Positions 43,857-51,872 of a stretch of DNA of 55,697 nt are shown here, one piece after another; position 1 is the stretch's first letter, and every line of letters begins with the position of its first letter. The notes under the pieces are model-generated. The model was not told the origin of the DNA. It saw only the letters and a list, made by a program, of their open reading frames with translations, and made no database searches. This DNA is from JAHECQ01 sp047638695 (GTDB lineage: Bacteria > Actinomycetota > Acidimicrobiia > Acidimicrobiales > SZUA-35), in NCBI GenBank assembly GCA_047638695.1, contig JBLINY010000022.1, positions 1 through 55,697 on the forward strand, given 5' to 3'. Both the position numbers and the translations under genes were made by a program.

Positions 43857-44192
43857 GTGGGACAATTTCTGGACGGCTTCGCTTCGTCAGATGCCAAGTT
43901 CTTCGAGCGCCATCTGGCCGACGACGTCGAACTGATCTTCCCCGGCAGCGAGCGACGTTGGGACAAAGCATCGACGATCGCCAGCGTGGCCGACCATCCC
44001 CCGTATATCGAGTGGGAGATCTTCGACTCGAACGTCCGCGTGCTCGGACCCGGTTTAACGATGGTGACGATGCTCGTTGCCGTTCGAACTACTGAGCGTG
44101 ACGCAGCCCGGCGAGTCGTGCAATCGATGTTGTTCGACGACACCGCCGACCCCTGGACCCTTCGCTTTCTTCATCAATCCCTGGCGAGCTAA
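43857..44192 (+). CDS. NTF2/SnoaL-like protein without a convincing start
   Basis: A 111-residue frame with a plausible NTF2-like cone fold: QFLDGFASSDAKFFERHLADDVELIFPG, then a strand-rich second half (VRVLGPGLTMVTMLVAVRT, WTLRFLHQSLAS). Such proteins are lyases, isomerases or binding subunits. The only start in frame is GTG 43857 with no ribosome site. Upstream of it the frame stays open for about 45 codons without a start and reads LSRWLDASHWTDKLSLL, which looks coding. The gene may therefore be the 3' end of something longer. It lies between the ankyrin gene and a VOC fragment. Confidence 0.6.
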   Translation: MGQFLDGFASSDAKFFERHLADDVELIFPGSERRWDKASTIASVADHPPYIEWEIFDSNVRVLGPGLTMVTMLVAVRTTERDAARRVVQSMLFDDTADPWTLRFLHQSLAS

Positions 44193-44193
44193 T

Positions 44194-44298
44194 TCACGAC
44201 CGCAACCCGAAGCAACACGACCGTACGGCCGTCGCGACGGCCGATTCAGCGACCCGTTCGGTCATCTGTGGATCCTGGGCCAGGAACTGGGCCGACGG
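44194..44298 (+). pseudogene. Fragment of a VOC (glyoxalase-like) protein
   Basis: In one frame this short gap reads RPYGRRDGRFSDPFGHLWIL followed by GQE. The YGxRxGRFxDPFGHxW pattern is the usual C-terminal strand of vicinal-oxygen-chelate proteins of the glyoxalase/bleomycin-resistance type. No start and no N-terminal half exist, and the frame runs on into antisense of the next gene. It is best read as the leftover tail of a deleted gene. Confidence 0.6.
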
Positions 44299-44334
44299 TC
44301 TCGTTCCAAAAACCGGGCACTACCCAGTGGGTCG

Positions 44335-45237
44335 CTAGAGCAGGTCGTCGACCAATTCCCGATAGTGGGCGATGGCGGCGAGATGCGCCTCGGCAGAACG
44401 CTCCTGCATTCGCTTGTGCGGCGGACGGTTGTACCCGTTGTTCAAGGTGATGTGACTGACGCCCGCTTCCTTCCAGAACTCGAAATCGGCTCGCAACTTG
44501 CCGTCGTCACCGTCACCCAGCGAGGTCCACACTTCCAGCCCCACATCGGTGGCTTCGCGGCCCTCGTCGCTGATGTACCCGCGCAACGTTTCGAACGCCT
44601 GTTTCGCAGTGTCGTCAGGAGGGAAGGCCAACATCATCCAGCCATCGGCAAGCTTGGCGATCCGACGCAGCATCCGATCTTCGTGTCCCCCGAACCAAAG
44701 CGGAATCGATCGCCTTGCCGGCCGCGGGTTGATTCCCGCATCATCGATCTCGTGGTACTCGCCGACGAAGTTCACATGTGGCTCGGCCCACAGCTGGCGC
44801 ATCACCTCGACCTGCTCACTTAGCCGCTTGCCCCGATTGCTGAAGTCCTCGTTCAACGCCTGGTACTCGACCGGATTCCATCCGCTCCCGATGCCGAATC
44901 GGAACCGACCCTCGCACAGCACGTCCAACGAAGCTGCTTGTTTCGCCACCAGTGCCGTCTGGCGCTGCGGAAGGATCATCACCTGGGTTGAAAACTCGAT
45001 CGACGTCGTGCAGGCAGCGAGAAAACCGAACAGTACGAACGGGTCGTGAAAGAAGTCGGCTGACGTATTGCGATCGCCCCAATCAGGACGGTTCTCAGTG
45101 TTGGCACCGAGCACATGATCGGGCAGGGCCAGCCCCTGGTAGCCGAGATCCTCGGCCGCCTGGGCGAAGTCTCGAACGAACCCGGGTGCGCCACCGGTAT
45201 CGACCAAGGGCAGCGTCGCAGCCAGGCTTATCGTCAC
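44335..45237 (-). CDS. LLM-class F420-dependent oxidoreductase
   Basis: A 300-residue luciferase-like protein of the TIGR03619-like group: FAQAAEDLGYQGLALPDHVLG, TTSIEFSTQVMILPQRQTALVAKQAASLDVLCEGRFRFGIGSGWNPVEYQAL in pieces, and PLWFGGHEDRMLRRIAKLADGWM. The usual SGGR of this group is replaced by CEGR. GTG 45237 (MTISLAATLP) is chosen because the 13 preceding codons are unlike the family. It lies 60 bases downstream of a hydrolase-LLM pair on the same strand and may belong to that operon. Confidence 0.88.
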   Translation of the reverse strand: MTISLAATLPLVDTGGAPGFVRDFAQAAEDLGYQGLALPDHVLGANTENRPDWGDRNTSADFFHDPFVLFGFLAACTTSIEFSTQVMILPQRQTALVAKQAASLDVLCEGRFRFGIGSGWNPVEYQALNEDFSNRGKRLSEQVEVMRQLWAEPHVNFVGEYHEIDDAGINPRPARRSIPLWFGGHEDRMLRRIAKLADGWMMLAFPPDDTAKQAFETLRGYISDEGREATDVGLEVWTSLGDGDDGKLRADFEFWKEAGVSHITLNNGYNRPPHKRMQERSAEAHLAAIAHYRELVDDLL

Positions 45238-45297
45238 GGTTGTTCCTGATGAAGTGTCACCGCGCAGGTTTAGCAAGAACCAGCTGCCACCGACATG

Positions 45298-46434
45298 TCA
45301 GGTTCGATCGAGATGGGGCAGCACCTGCTCGGCGAACAGTTCCATCGAGCGCATCACCATGTCGTGCGGCATATCGCCGACCTGGAACTGGGTCATCAAA
45401 GTGCCGGCACCGCATGCGTCAAGATTGCTGTTGATCCGTTCGATGATTTGTTCCGGCGACCCGATCAGCGGTTCTCCCGCCGACAACGTCGGGCCGCCGC
45501 TGGCCTGGGCTTGGCGGGCGATTTCGAGCCTGGTGCGATAGGAGCTGGCAGCGGTGTAACCGGGCGGGAAGAACATTGGCAGCGGCAGGGTGAACGAGCG
45601 CTCACGGAAGTACCGCAGGTGCGGCTCGAGCGCGGCCTGGGCCGCCTTCTCGCCATCCGGGTGCACATAGACAACCGAGTTGAATGCGAACTGTTCAGGG
45701 CCGGCTTCGTAGCTGAATTGGTCGACGGCGTACTGCCGGTACGTGTCATAGAACTGCTTGAGTCGCTCCATTGGCACGAACACACAGGCCAGCGGGTAGC
45801 GACGCTCGGCTGCCCATTCGAGCGTCTCGGCCGAGCCCTGCGAAGGCACGAAGATCGGAGGATGCGGCTGTTGCAGCGGCCGAGGCCAGACGTTCACGTT
45901 CCGAAACGCGTAGTGCTCCCCATCCCATTCAAAGGGACCGGGTTCGGTCCAAGCCTTCACAATCAGGTCGTGGGCCTCGAAGAACTTCGACCGCGACTTC
46001 GAGGGGTCGAGGTTCATCGAGTGATACTCGGCACCGATACCTCGGACGAACCCGCTGATGATGCGTCCCCCCGACATCACGTCGAGCATGGCGACCTCCT
46101 CGGCCACCCGGAGGGGGTTGTGGCGCATGGCGATGCCGTTGCCCAGAATGGCAATGCGGGCGTTCTTCGTCCGGCTGACAAGAGCGGCGGCCATGATATT
46201 CGGAGCCGGCATAAGCCCGTAAGCGTTTTGATGATGCTCGTTCACGCAAATGGCGTCGAAGCCCACTTCATCGGCGAAGGCGAGCTGGTCGAGATACTCG
46301 GTGTAGAGCTGATGACCGAGGACCGGGTCGTACTCGCTGTTGGGATAGGTAACCCAGGCCGACCCACCGCTCCGTTCAAGTACGTCGGGATCGATCTTGG
46401 GCCAAGGCATCAGGTGGAAGGCGTAGAGCTTCAT
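45298..46434 (-). CDS. LLM-class flavin-dependent monooxygenase
   Basis: A 378-residue bacterial-luciferase-like protein: MKLYAFHLMPWPKI, LAFADEVGFDAICVNEHHQNAYG, then EEVAMLDVMSGGRIISGFVRGIGAEYHSMNLDP in pieces, and RPLQQPHPPIFVPSQGSAETLEWAA. The NEHHxxAYG and GFVRGxGxEY runs mark the flavin-type (FMN) branch rather than the short F420 branch. A flavin reductase is not nearby. Its ATG overlaps the stop of the upstream alpha/beta hydrolase by four bases (ATGA), so the two are coupled. The substrate is unknown. Confidence 0.9.
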   Translation of the reverse strand: MKLYAFHLMPWPKIDPDVLERSGGSAWVTYPNSEYDPVLGHQLYTEYLDQLAFADEVGFDAICVNEHHQNAYGLMPAPNIMAAALVSRTKNARIAILGNGIAMRHNPLRVAEEVAMLDVMSGGRIISGFVRGIGAEYHSMNLDPSKSRSKFFEAHDLIVKAWTEPGPFEWDGEHYAFRNVNVWPRPLQQPHPPIFVPSQGSAETLEWAAERRYPLACVFVPMERLKQFYDTYRQYAVDQFSYEAGPEQFAFNSVVYVHPDGEKAAQAALEPHLRYFRERSFTLPLPMFFPPGYTAASSYRTRLEIARQAQASGGPTLSAGEPLIGSPEQIIERINSNLDACGAGTLMTQFQVGDMPHDMVMRSMELFAEQVLPHLDRT

Positions 46435-47222
46435 GAACTTGTGCTCCGTTCGGACGGCGGCGTCTGCTGCGCCAGCTGTCTGGCGGCGGCCACGACAGCG
46501 GCCGGATCATCGAGGTCGACCAGATGGCCAGAGCCCGCAACCACATCGAAATCGGCTCCAAGCAACTGAGCCAGGCGTTGCCCGTGTTCGACCGGCAACA
46601 GGCGGCCGTCGGCACCCCAAACCACCGACACAGGGCAGCGAACGTGATGAGCTCGGCGAGCAACCCGCTTGTCGTAGGGTCGTTCCCACATCAACCGGGC
46701 CTGGGTTGCTTGTTCTACCCACAGGGCAGTTGCCGCCTCGATGTCGCCGGTGAGGGGATCGACGTTGGCGGCATCAATCGACTGGGACAGATAGCCGAGC
46801 GCGTCGGGCGCCGCCTTGAGGAACAGGTCGGGCATCGGGTTGTGAGGGCGCAGGCCAAGCGCTCCAACAAGAAGAAGGCCGGACAGAAGATCGCTGCGGT
46901 GGATGGCCAGATCGAGTGCCATCCAGCCGCCAAGACTCGAACCGACAACGAGTGGTTGGTCGAGTTCGAGCTGACCGATCAGATCGACGTAGTGAAACGC
47001 CATATCCGACACGTCGGTGAGCCACGAGGGCACGTCGCCGCCATCAAAACCGGGGTGGATGGGGGCGACCACGGTGAAGTTCTCGGCCAGGAGATCGTGG
47101 ACGGCGCGCCATCCTGAGGTCGTTCCCTCGGAGTGCAGGAAGAGCAGCGGCGGGCCGGAGCCTCCCGACTGAATGATGGTCGGGTGATCGTGGATGGTGA
47201 GCGTGCTGACAGCAGGTTGCAT
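46431..47222 (-). CDS. Alpha/beta hydrolase with intact triad
   Basis: A 263-residue alpha/beta hydrolase. The nucleophile elbow is VVGSSLGGW (about 92-100), the acid is in VVWGADGRLLPVEHG and the histidine in VAGSGHLVDLDDP. The FLHSEGT oxyanion region deviates from HGxxG. It resembles esterases and C-C hydrolases that follow oxygenases in ring-cleavage pathways. A good ribosome site (AAGGGG, five bases before the ATG) is visible. It is coupled by ATGA to a flavin-type LLM gene, so ester or diketone products of that enzyme are candidate substrates. It is divergent from an SDR gene by 42 bases. Confidence 0.9.
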   Translation of the reverse strand: MQPAVSTLTIHDHPTIIQSGGSGPPLLFLHSEGTTSGWRAVHDLLAENFTVVAPIHPGFDGGDVPSWLTDVSDMAFHYVDLIGQLELDQPLVVGSSLGGWMALDLAIHRSDLLSGLLLVGALGLRPHNPMPDLFLKAAPDALGYLSQSIDAANVDPLTGDIEAATALWVEQATQARLMWERPYDKRVARRAHHVRCPVSVVWGADGRLLPVEHGQRLAQLLGADFDVVAGSGHLVDLDDPAAVVAAARQLAQQTPPSERSTSS

Positions 47223-47264
47223 TGGTCCCCTTCAACGCACCCTAGGTTCTGCGAAGATGTGGTG

Positions 47265-48131
47265 GTGAAAACTGCAGTGGTAACTGGTACGTCAACCGGC
47301 ATTGGGAGGGCAACGGCGCTCCGCCTGGCCAGCGATGGTTTCGACGTCGTGGCCACGATGCGCAACCCTGACGCGGCCTCCGAAGGCCTCATGCGAGATG
47401 GCGCAGACCTTGGCGTTGCCGAGCGCCTTCGGGTGCTGGCCCTCGATGTCGATGACGATGCTTCGGTCGAGGCCTGCTTTGCCGAAATCGACACCTCGAA
47501 TGAGGTCGACCTACTCGTGAACAACGCCGGCACCAGCCCGGTCGGCTCGGTGGAAGAGTTCGCAGTTGGCGACTGGAAGGCGCTGTTCGAGACGAACGTC
47601 TTCGGGGTCGTCCGGTGCACCCAAGCGGTACTGCCAGGAATGCGCGAACGAGGCCGTGGCCACATCATCAACATCAGTTCCATCGCCGGCCGGGTGGTGA
47701 TGCCAATGTTCGGCCCCTACGCAGCCAGCAAGTTCGCTCTGGAGGCAATGAGTGAGGCGCTTTCGTTAGAGGTTCGCCCCCACGGCATTCGCGTTGCCCT
47801 CGTCGAACCCGGCGCGGTGCGAACCGAGATCCGGGCCAAGACGGTGCCGCCACAACGAGACAGCCCGTACCGACCGGTGGCCAAGAATTGGGGATTCTCC
47901 ATGGGTTGGGAACACGAGCGTGGGACCGAAGCGATGGTGGTAGCCGACCGCATCGCTGAACTCGCTGCCGACCCCAATCCCCCATTGCGCAACCCGCTTG
48001 CTCAGGGTTGCGTCGAGACCATCGAAATCCGTTCGCAACACAGCGACGACGCGTGGGCCAACCTCTGGTCGCAGCCCACCGCCGAGTTCCTGAGCCAGTG
48101 GGGTGAACTCCGCGGCGCTGACTTCAGCTAG
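47265..48131 (+). CDS. SDR-family oxidoreductase
   Basis: A 288-residue classical short-chain dehydrogenase/reductase. The cofactor motif is VVTGTSTGIGRA (about 5-16), followed by NNAGTSP, the catalytic serine in NISSIAGRV, and YAASKFALEAMSEAL with the YxxxK pair. The long C-terminus (about 60 residues after VEPGAVRT) is typical of enzymes resembling human 17-beta-hydroxysteroid dehydrogenase type 1. GTG 47265 gives the family start; 44 earlier codons are antisense to the hydrolase gene and are rejected. Substrate probably a hydroxy or keto steroid-like or other bulky compound, which is inference. Confidence 0.9.
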   Translation: MKTAVVTGTSTGIGRATALRLASDGFDVVATMRNPDAASEGLMRDGADLGVAERLRVLALDVDDDASVEACFAEIDTSNEVDLLVNNAGTSPVGSVEEFAVGDWKALFETNVFGVVRCTQAVLPGMRERGRGHIINISSIAGRVVMPMFGPYAASKFALEAMSEALSLEVRPHGIRVALVEPGAVRTEIRAKTVPPQRDSPYRPVAKNWGFSMGWEHERGTEAMVVADRIAELAADPNPPLRNPLAQGCVETIEIRSQHSDDAWANLWSQPTAEFLSQWGELRGADFS

Positions 48132-48188
48132 GGGCTCCCGGAGCCAAGGTACGTCGCGCCGGACTGAGAGCGGCCTACTCTCCTCATT

Positions 48189-49100
48189 GTGCCTTCGCCT
48201 GCTGTCGAGATCAGCCTCGACGCCGTCATTATCTCAGTGACCGACAACGCGCCGCTCGTCCTGACCGTCCCGGGGTCCGACGGTCTTCCGGCCCTACCTT
48301 CGGGCTTGCTCGAAGCACACGACCGCACCCTGGACACTGCACTTCGCCGGTGGGTACAAGAACAGACCAACCTCGAGGTTGGGTACGTCGAGCAGCTCTA
48401 CACCTTCGGGGATCGAGAACGAGTTTCGAGCGACGCTCGCCTGTTGTCCGTGGCTTACCTCGCCCTCATCCATGAGGCGGCGCCCTCGGACGAGGCCGCC
48501 TGGCGGCCGCTGTACGACTTCTTCCCTTGGGAAGACCACCGATCCGGGCGACCATCGATTATCGACGATCAGATCATTCCCACTCTCGAGGCCTTCGCCG
48601 CTGCCGACAGCGATGACGAGAGCCGAGACGAACGCAAGCAGATCATGTTCGGCACCGACGCGACTGCGTTGGACGGCGCTCGAGTATTGGAGCGCTATGA
48701 GCTGTTGTATGAAGCCGGGCTTCTGGAAGAGAGCCCAACGCAAGCGCTCTTGACGAAGGCAGCCCTCCCCCCATCTCGGGCCATGTCTCATGACCATCGC
48801 CGCATCGCGGCAACAGCGTTCGGTCGCCTCCGTGGCAAGCTCACGTACCGACCGGTTGTCTTCGAGCTGCTACCGGCAACCTTCACGCTGCTCCAGCTTC
48901 AGCGCCTCGTCGAAGCACTCGCGGGGACTCGTCTTCACAAGCAGAACTTTCGTCGCTTGGTCGAGGCAGGTGGGCTGGTGGAAGGAACCGGCACCCAGGC
49001 GAAGACCGGGGGCCGTCCGGCAGAGCTGTTCCGGTTCCGCAGAGACGTGCTGCGCGAGCGCCCCCGTCCGGGCATCGGCACTCCCTCGATCCGCTCATAG
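48189..49100 (+). CDS. nrtR: NrtR: Nudix-related transcriptional regulator of NAD synthesis
   Basis: A 303-residue regulator. The N-terminal half has the Nudix fold (VEISLDAVIISV, LPSGLLEAHDRTLDTALRRW), but the Nudix box REUxEE is changed to RRWVQEQ, so hydrolysis is unlikely. This is usual in NrtR proteins, which instead bind ADP-ribose or related NAD metabolites as the signal. The C-terminal half is the winged-helix DNA-binding part (LLPATFTLLQLQRLVEALAG, NFRRLVEAGGLVE). Its position directly before nadABC, with a palindrome over the nadA promoter, strongly supports repression of NAD synthesis. Start is GTG 48189. Confidence 0.9.
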   Translation: MPSPAVEISLDAVIISVTDNAPLVLTVPGSDGLPALPSGLLEAHDRTLDTALRRWVQEQTNLEVGYVEQLYTFGDRERVSSDARLLSVAYLALIHEAAPSDEAAWRPLYDFFPWEDHRSGRPSIIDDQIIPTLEAFAAADSDDESRDERKQIMFGTDATALDGARVLERYELLYEAGLLEESPTQALLTKAALPPSRAMSHDHRRIAATAFGRLRGKLTYRPVVFELLPATFTLLQLQRLVEALAGTRLHKQNFRRLVEAGGLVEGTGTQAKTGGRPAELFRFRRDVLRERPRPGIGTPSIRS

Positions 49101-49121
49101 GTAGACGGCGATCGAAATACC

Positions 49122-49149
49122 TTGCACTTATACTCGTCACGAGTATAAT
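49122..49149 (+). promoter_or_regulatory. nadA promoter
   Basis: A perfect TATAAT -10 box (49144-49149) follows TTGCAC (49122-49127) at a 16-base spacing. Transcription should begin about seven bases on, at 49156-49157, which is the nadA ATG itself, so the message is probably leaderless. Confidence 0.75.
49128..49148. promoter_or_regulatory. Candidate NrtR operator (perfect palindrome)
   Basis: TTATACTCGT (49128-49137), one central C, and ACGAGTATAA (49139-49148) form a perfect inverted repeat with 10-base arms. It covers the promoter spacer and five bases of the -10 box, so bound protein would block RNA polymerase. The adjoining nrtR gene makes NrtR the expected binder. Confidence 0.82.
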
Positions 49150-49156
49150 AAACCTC

Positions 49157-50155
49157 ATGATGAGCATAACTGCCACGCTCCCTCTTATTTCTTCCGAAAC
49201 GGTCCTCCCCGACGAGGAGCTTGCGGCGCTCGCTCCGCTCATCGCCGAAATCGAGGCTTTGAAGATCCAGAAGAACGCCATCGTTCTGGCCCACAACTAC
49301 ATGACACCGGACATCTTCCACACCGTGGCCGACATCAAGGGTGACTCTCTGGGCTTGGCCCGAGCAGCGGCGGAGACCGATGCCGATGTCATCGTCTTCG
49401 CCGGTGTTCACTTCATGGCCGAGACGGCCAAGATCACGTGCCCGGAAAAGACTGTCCTCATCCCCGATGCTGAAGCAGGCTGCTCACTGGCCGAGTCGAT
49501 TACCGCAGCCGACGTTCGTTTGTTGCGTCAGCGATATCCCGGGGTCCCGGTGGTCTGCTACGTGAATACGTCTGCGGATGTCAAGGCCGAGGTCGACATT
49601 TGCTGCACCTCGTCGAACGCGGTCGACATCGTCGAGTCGCTCGACGGCGATCGGGTGATCTTCCTGCCCGACCAGCATCTGGGTCGGTGGGTGGCCGGCC
49701 AAACGGACAAGGACATCATTCTCTGGGAGGGAAGCTGCATGGTGCACGAACAGTTCACCGGCGAGGAGCTCCGCGAGTACCGAGCGATGCACCCGGGCGT
49801 ACAGGTGATCGCACACCCCGAGTGCCCCCAAGATGTCTTGGCCGAGGCCGACTTCGTCGGCTCGACAGCCGGAATGATCAACTGGGTCACCGAGGAACGG
49901 CCGAACAAGGTCGTCATGGTCACCGAGTGTTCGATGTCGGACAACGTGGCGAAGGAAGTGACCGGAGTCGAGTTCGTTCGACCCTGCAACCTGTGCCCTC
50001 ACATGAAGAAGATCACGCTCGAGAAGATCAAGACCTCGCTCGAGACCATGAGCCATGAAGTCATCATCCCGGCCGACATCGCTGAGCGCGCCCGCCGATC
50101 GGTCGACCGCATGCTGGCGGTCAAGGGCCGCGACGAAAAGAAGGGCAGTGGCTGA
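49157..50155 (+). CDS. nadA: Quinolinate synthase
   Basis: A 332-residue NadA, the [4Fe-4S] enzyme that condenses iminoaspartate with dihydroxyacetone phosphate to quinolinate. Visible family parts are LAHNYMTPDIFHTVADIKGDS (in pieces), FAGVHFMAETAKI, IPDAEAGCSLAESI, HPECPQDVLAEADFVGSTAGM and FVRPCNLCPHMKKITLEK. Conserved cysteines for the cluster are present in the ITCPEK, AGCS and ECSM/CNLC regions; which three bind iron is known only by family. Two ATGs (49157 and 49160) are adjacent; there is no leader for a ribosome site. nadB follows one base after the stop. Confidence 0.96.
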   Translation: MMSITATLPLISSETVLPDEELAALAPLIAEIEALKIQKNAIVLAHNYMTPDIFHTVADIKGDSLGLARAAAETDADVIVFAGVHFMAETAKITCPEKTVLIPDAEAGCSLAESITAADVRLLRQRYPGVPVVCYVNTSADVKAEVDICCTSSNAVDIVESLDGDRVIFLPDQHLGRWVAGQTDKDIILWEGSCMVHEQFTGEELREYRAMHPGVQVIAHPECPQDVLAEADFVGSTAGMINWVTEERPNKVVMVTECSMSDNVAKEVTGVEFVRPCNLCPHMKKITLEKIKTSLETMSHEVIIPADIAERARRSVDRMLAVKGRDEKKGSG

Positions 50156-50156
50156 G

Positions 50157-51872
50157 ATGTCGGATCACGATCTGACGGATTTCTCCTCGCGCATCGCTGT
50201 GCGGCACAGCGCTGTGCAGCACAGCCCTGTCCTCGTTGTAGGCAGCGGCGTGGCCGGGCTCTCGGTTGCCCTCGGCATCGGGGACTGCACCATCCTCACC
50301 GAAACAACTCTGGGTGATGGGGGTTCGAGTCGCTGGGCCCAGGGCGGCGTAGCCGTAGCCGTCGCGACCGACGACACGCCAGCGGCCCACGCGGCTGACA
50401 CGCTGAAGGTGTCAGCTGGCCTCGGAGTACCCGCCGTCGTTCGTGCGCTTACCAACGGAGGCCCAGCCGCCCTCGTCGAACTCATTCGCCTCGGGGCCCG
50501 CTTCGACCGCGACGATCAGAACGAACTGGCCCTGGGCCGAGAGGCGGGCCACTCAGCTCGCCGAATCGTGCACGCCAATGGCGACGCAACGGGCGCAGAA
50601 CTGATCCGCACGCTCACCTCGGCCGTCCGCTCGATGCAAACCATCACGGTTGAAGAAGACGTCGAGGTTCTCGACCTACTCCGAGACGATCAGCGGATCG
50701 CCGGCGCAATCGTCCGCCATGTCGACGGCACTATCACAGCCCACCTTGCCGATGCCGTTGTGCTCGCCACTGGCGGGTATGCGCATTGCTACGAGCGCAC
50801 CACGACCCCGCGAGAAGTCATCGGTACCGGTATCGCCATGGCCGCAAGGGCAGGCGCGCAACTGGCCGACATGGAGTTTGTCCAGTTCCATCCGACGGCA
50901 CTGGCCGTCGACGGTGTCGCACAGATGCCGCTACTCACCGAAGCCCTCCGAGGTGAGGGCGCAACCTTGGTCGATGACGATGGCCGTCGATTCATGCTCG
51001 ACGAGCACCACGACGCCGAACTTGCGCCGCGCGATGTGGTGGCGCGAGCCAACTACCGCCAGATCCGCCAGGGCAACACTCCAGCGCTCGACGCTACAAC
51101 CGCAGTCGGAGCCTCGTTCCCGCAGCGTTTCCCGACCGTCTTCGGCCTCGCCATGCAGCACGGCCTCGACCCTCGGACCGAGCTGCTGCCCGTCTCCCCC
51201 GCCGCCCACTATTGCATGGGCGGCATCGCCGTCGACGTCGATGGCCGCACCTCACTTGCCGGCCTCTGGGCCGCAGGAGAGGTGACATCGTCCGGCGCCC
51301 ACGGCGCCAACCGTCTGGCCTCCAACTCCCTGCTCGAAGGGCTGGTCATGGGGCGTCGAGTGGCACAAGCCATACAGCGCAGCCCCCAGCCCAAACCAGC
51401 AAGCAGCCTCGAGTTCATGCTGCCAGCCGACCTGGGAACAATGCTCATTGCGGCCGACGCCCCAGCACGGTCGGCAACAACAGCCGGGTCAGCGGCAGAG
51501 CGGTCAGCAGGAATAGAGCAGGACATCCGCCGTTTGCTCTGGACGAACGCCGGCGTCGAACGAACCGAAGCCGACCTCCTGACGGCTCGGGACGAACTCG
51601 ATCGATTGGCCTGCAACAAGCTCACTTCGAGTCGAGTCCGGACCATGCACGAGATCGCCGTCCATATCGTCACCGCAGCGTTGGCTCGGTGCGAGAGCCG
51701 CGGCGCCCACCACCGAGCCGACATCCCGGTGACCGACCCCGAGGCTGCCGAGCGACGATTGATCAACCCTCCAGCGACTGCCACCATGCACTGGCGGCTC
51801 GAGACCGAGGGCCTCGCCGCCGAGGGTGTCGTGAGATCTGACCGAGTACTGACAGGAGACCCACGCCGATGA
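50157..51872 (+). CDS. nadB: L-aspartate oxidase
   Basis: A 571-residue FAD enzyme that oxidises L-aspartate to iminoaspartate, the substrate of NadA. It has the FAD motif VLVVGSGVAGLSVAL, GDGGSSRWAQGGVAVAV, HANGDATGAELIRTL, the FVQFHPTAL run and a C-terminal flavin segment LWAAGEVTSSGAHGANRLAS. ATG 50157 lies one base after the nadA stop; a GTG nine bases earlier is also possible, with AAGGG upstream. Two tandem 15-base palindromes lie at codons 14-23, encoding AVRHSAVQHS before the FAD fold. Its stop overlaps the nadC ATG by four bases. Confidence 0.95.
   Translation: MSDHDLTDFSSRIAVRHSAVQHSPVLVVGSGVAGLSVALGIGDCTILTETTLGDGGSSRWAQGGVAVAVATDDTPAAHAADTLKVSAGLGVPAVVRALTNGGPAALVELIRLGARFDRDDQNELALGREAGHSARRIVHANGDATGAELIRTLTSAVRSMQTITVEEDVEVLDLLRDDQRIAGAIVRHVDGTITAHLADAVVLATGGYAHCYERTTTPREVIGTGIAMAARAGAQLADMEFVQFHPTALAVDGVAQMPLLTEALRGEGATLVDDDGRRFMLDEHHDAELAPRDVVARANYRQIRQGNTPALDATTAVGASFPQRFPTVFGLAMQHGLDPRTELLPVSPAAHYCMGGIAVDVDGRTSLAGLWAAGEVTSSGAHGANRLASNSLLEGLVMGRRVAQAIQRSPQPKPASSLEFMLPADLGTMLIAADAPARSATTAGSAAERSAGIEQDIRRLLWTNAGVERTEADLLTARDELDRLACNKLTSSRVRTMHEIAVHIVTAALARCESRGAHHRADIPVTDPEAAERRLINPPATATMHWRLETEGLAAEGVVRSDRVLTGDPRR
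50196..50225. repeat. Twin 15-base palindromes inside the nadB start region
   Basis: Units 50196-50210 and 50211-50225 differ only at their centre. Each is GCTGTGC, one base (G, then A), GCACAGC, a perfect inverted repeat with 7-base arms. The pair can form hairpins within or between units and sits 40 bases inside nadB. Confidence 0.9.

Noticed and set aside
43736..44143. 135-residue minus-strand frame opposite the NTF2-like gene
   Set aside because: Serine- and arginine-rich composition typical of antisense frames in GC-rich DNA; no family features.
48133..48145. GGCTCC-C-GGAGCC palindrome after the SDR stop
   Set aside because: Short, with a loop too small for its full stem and no T-tract; too weak to call a terminator or operator.
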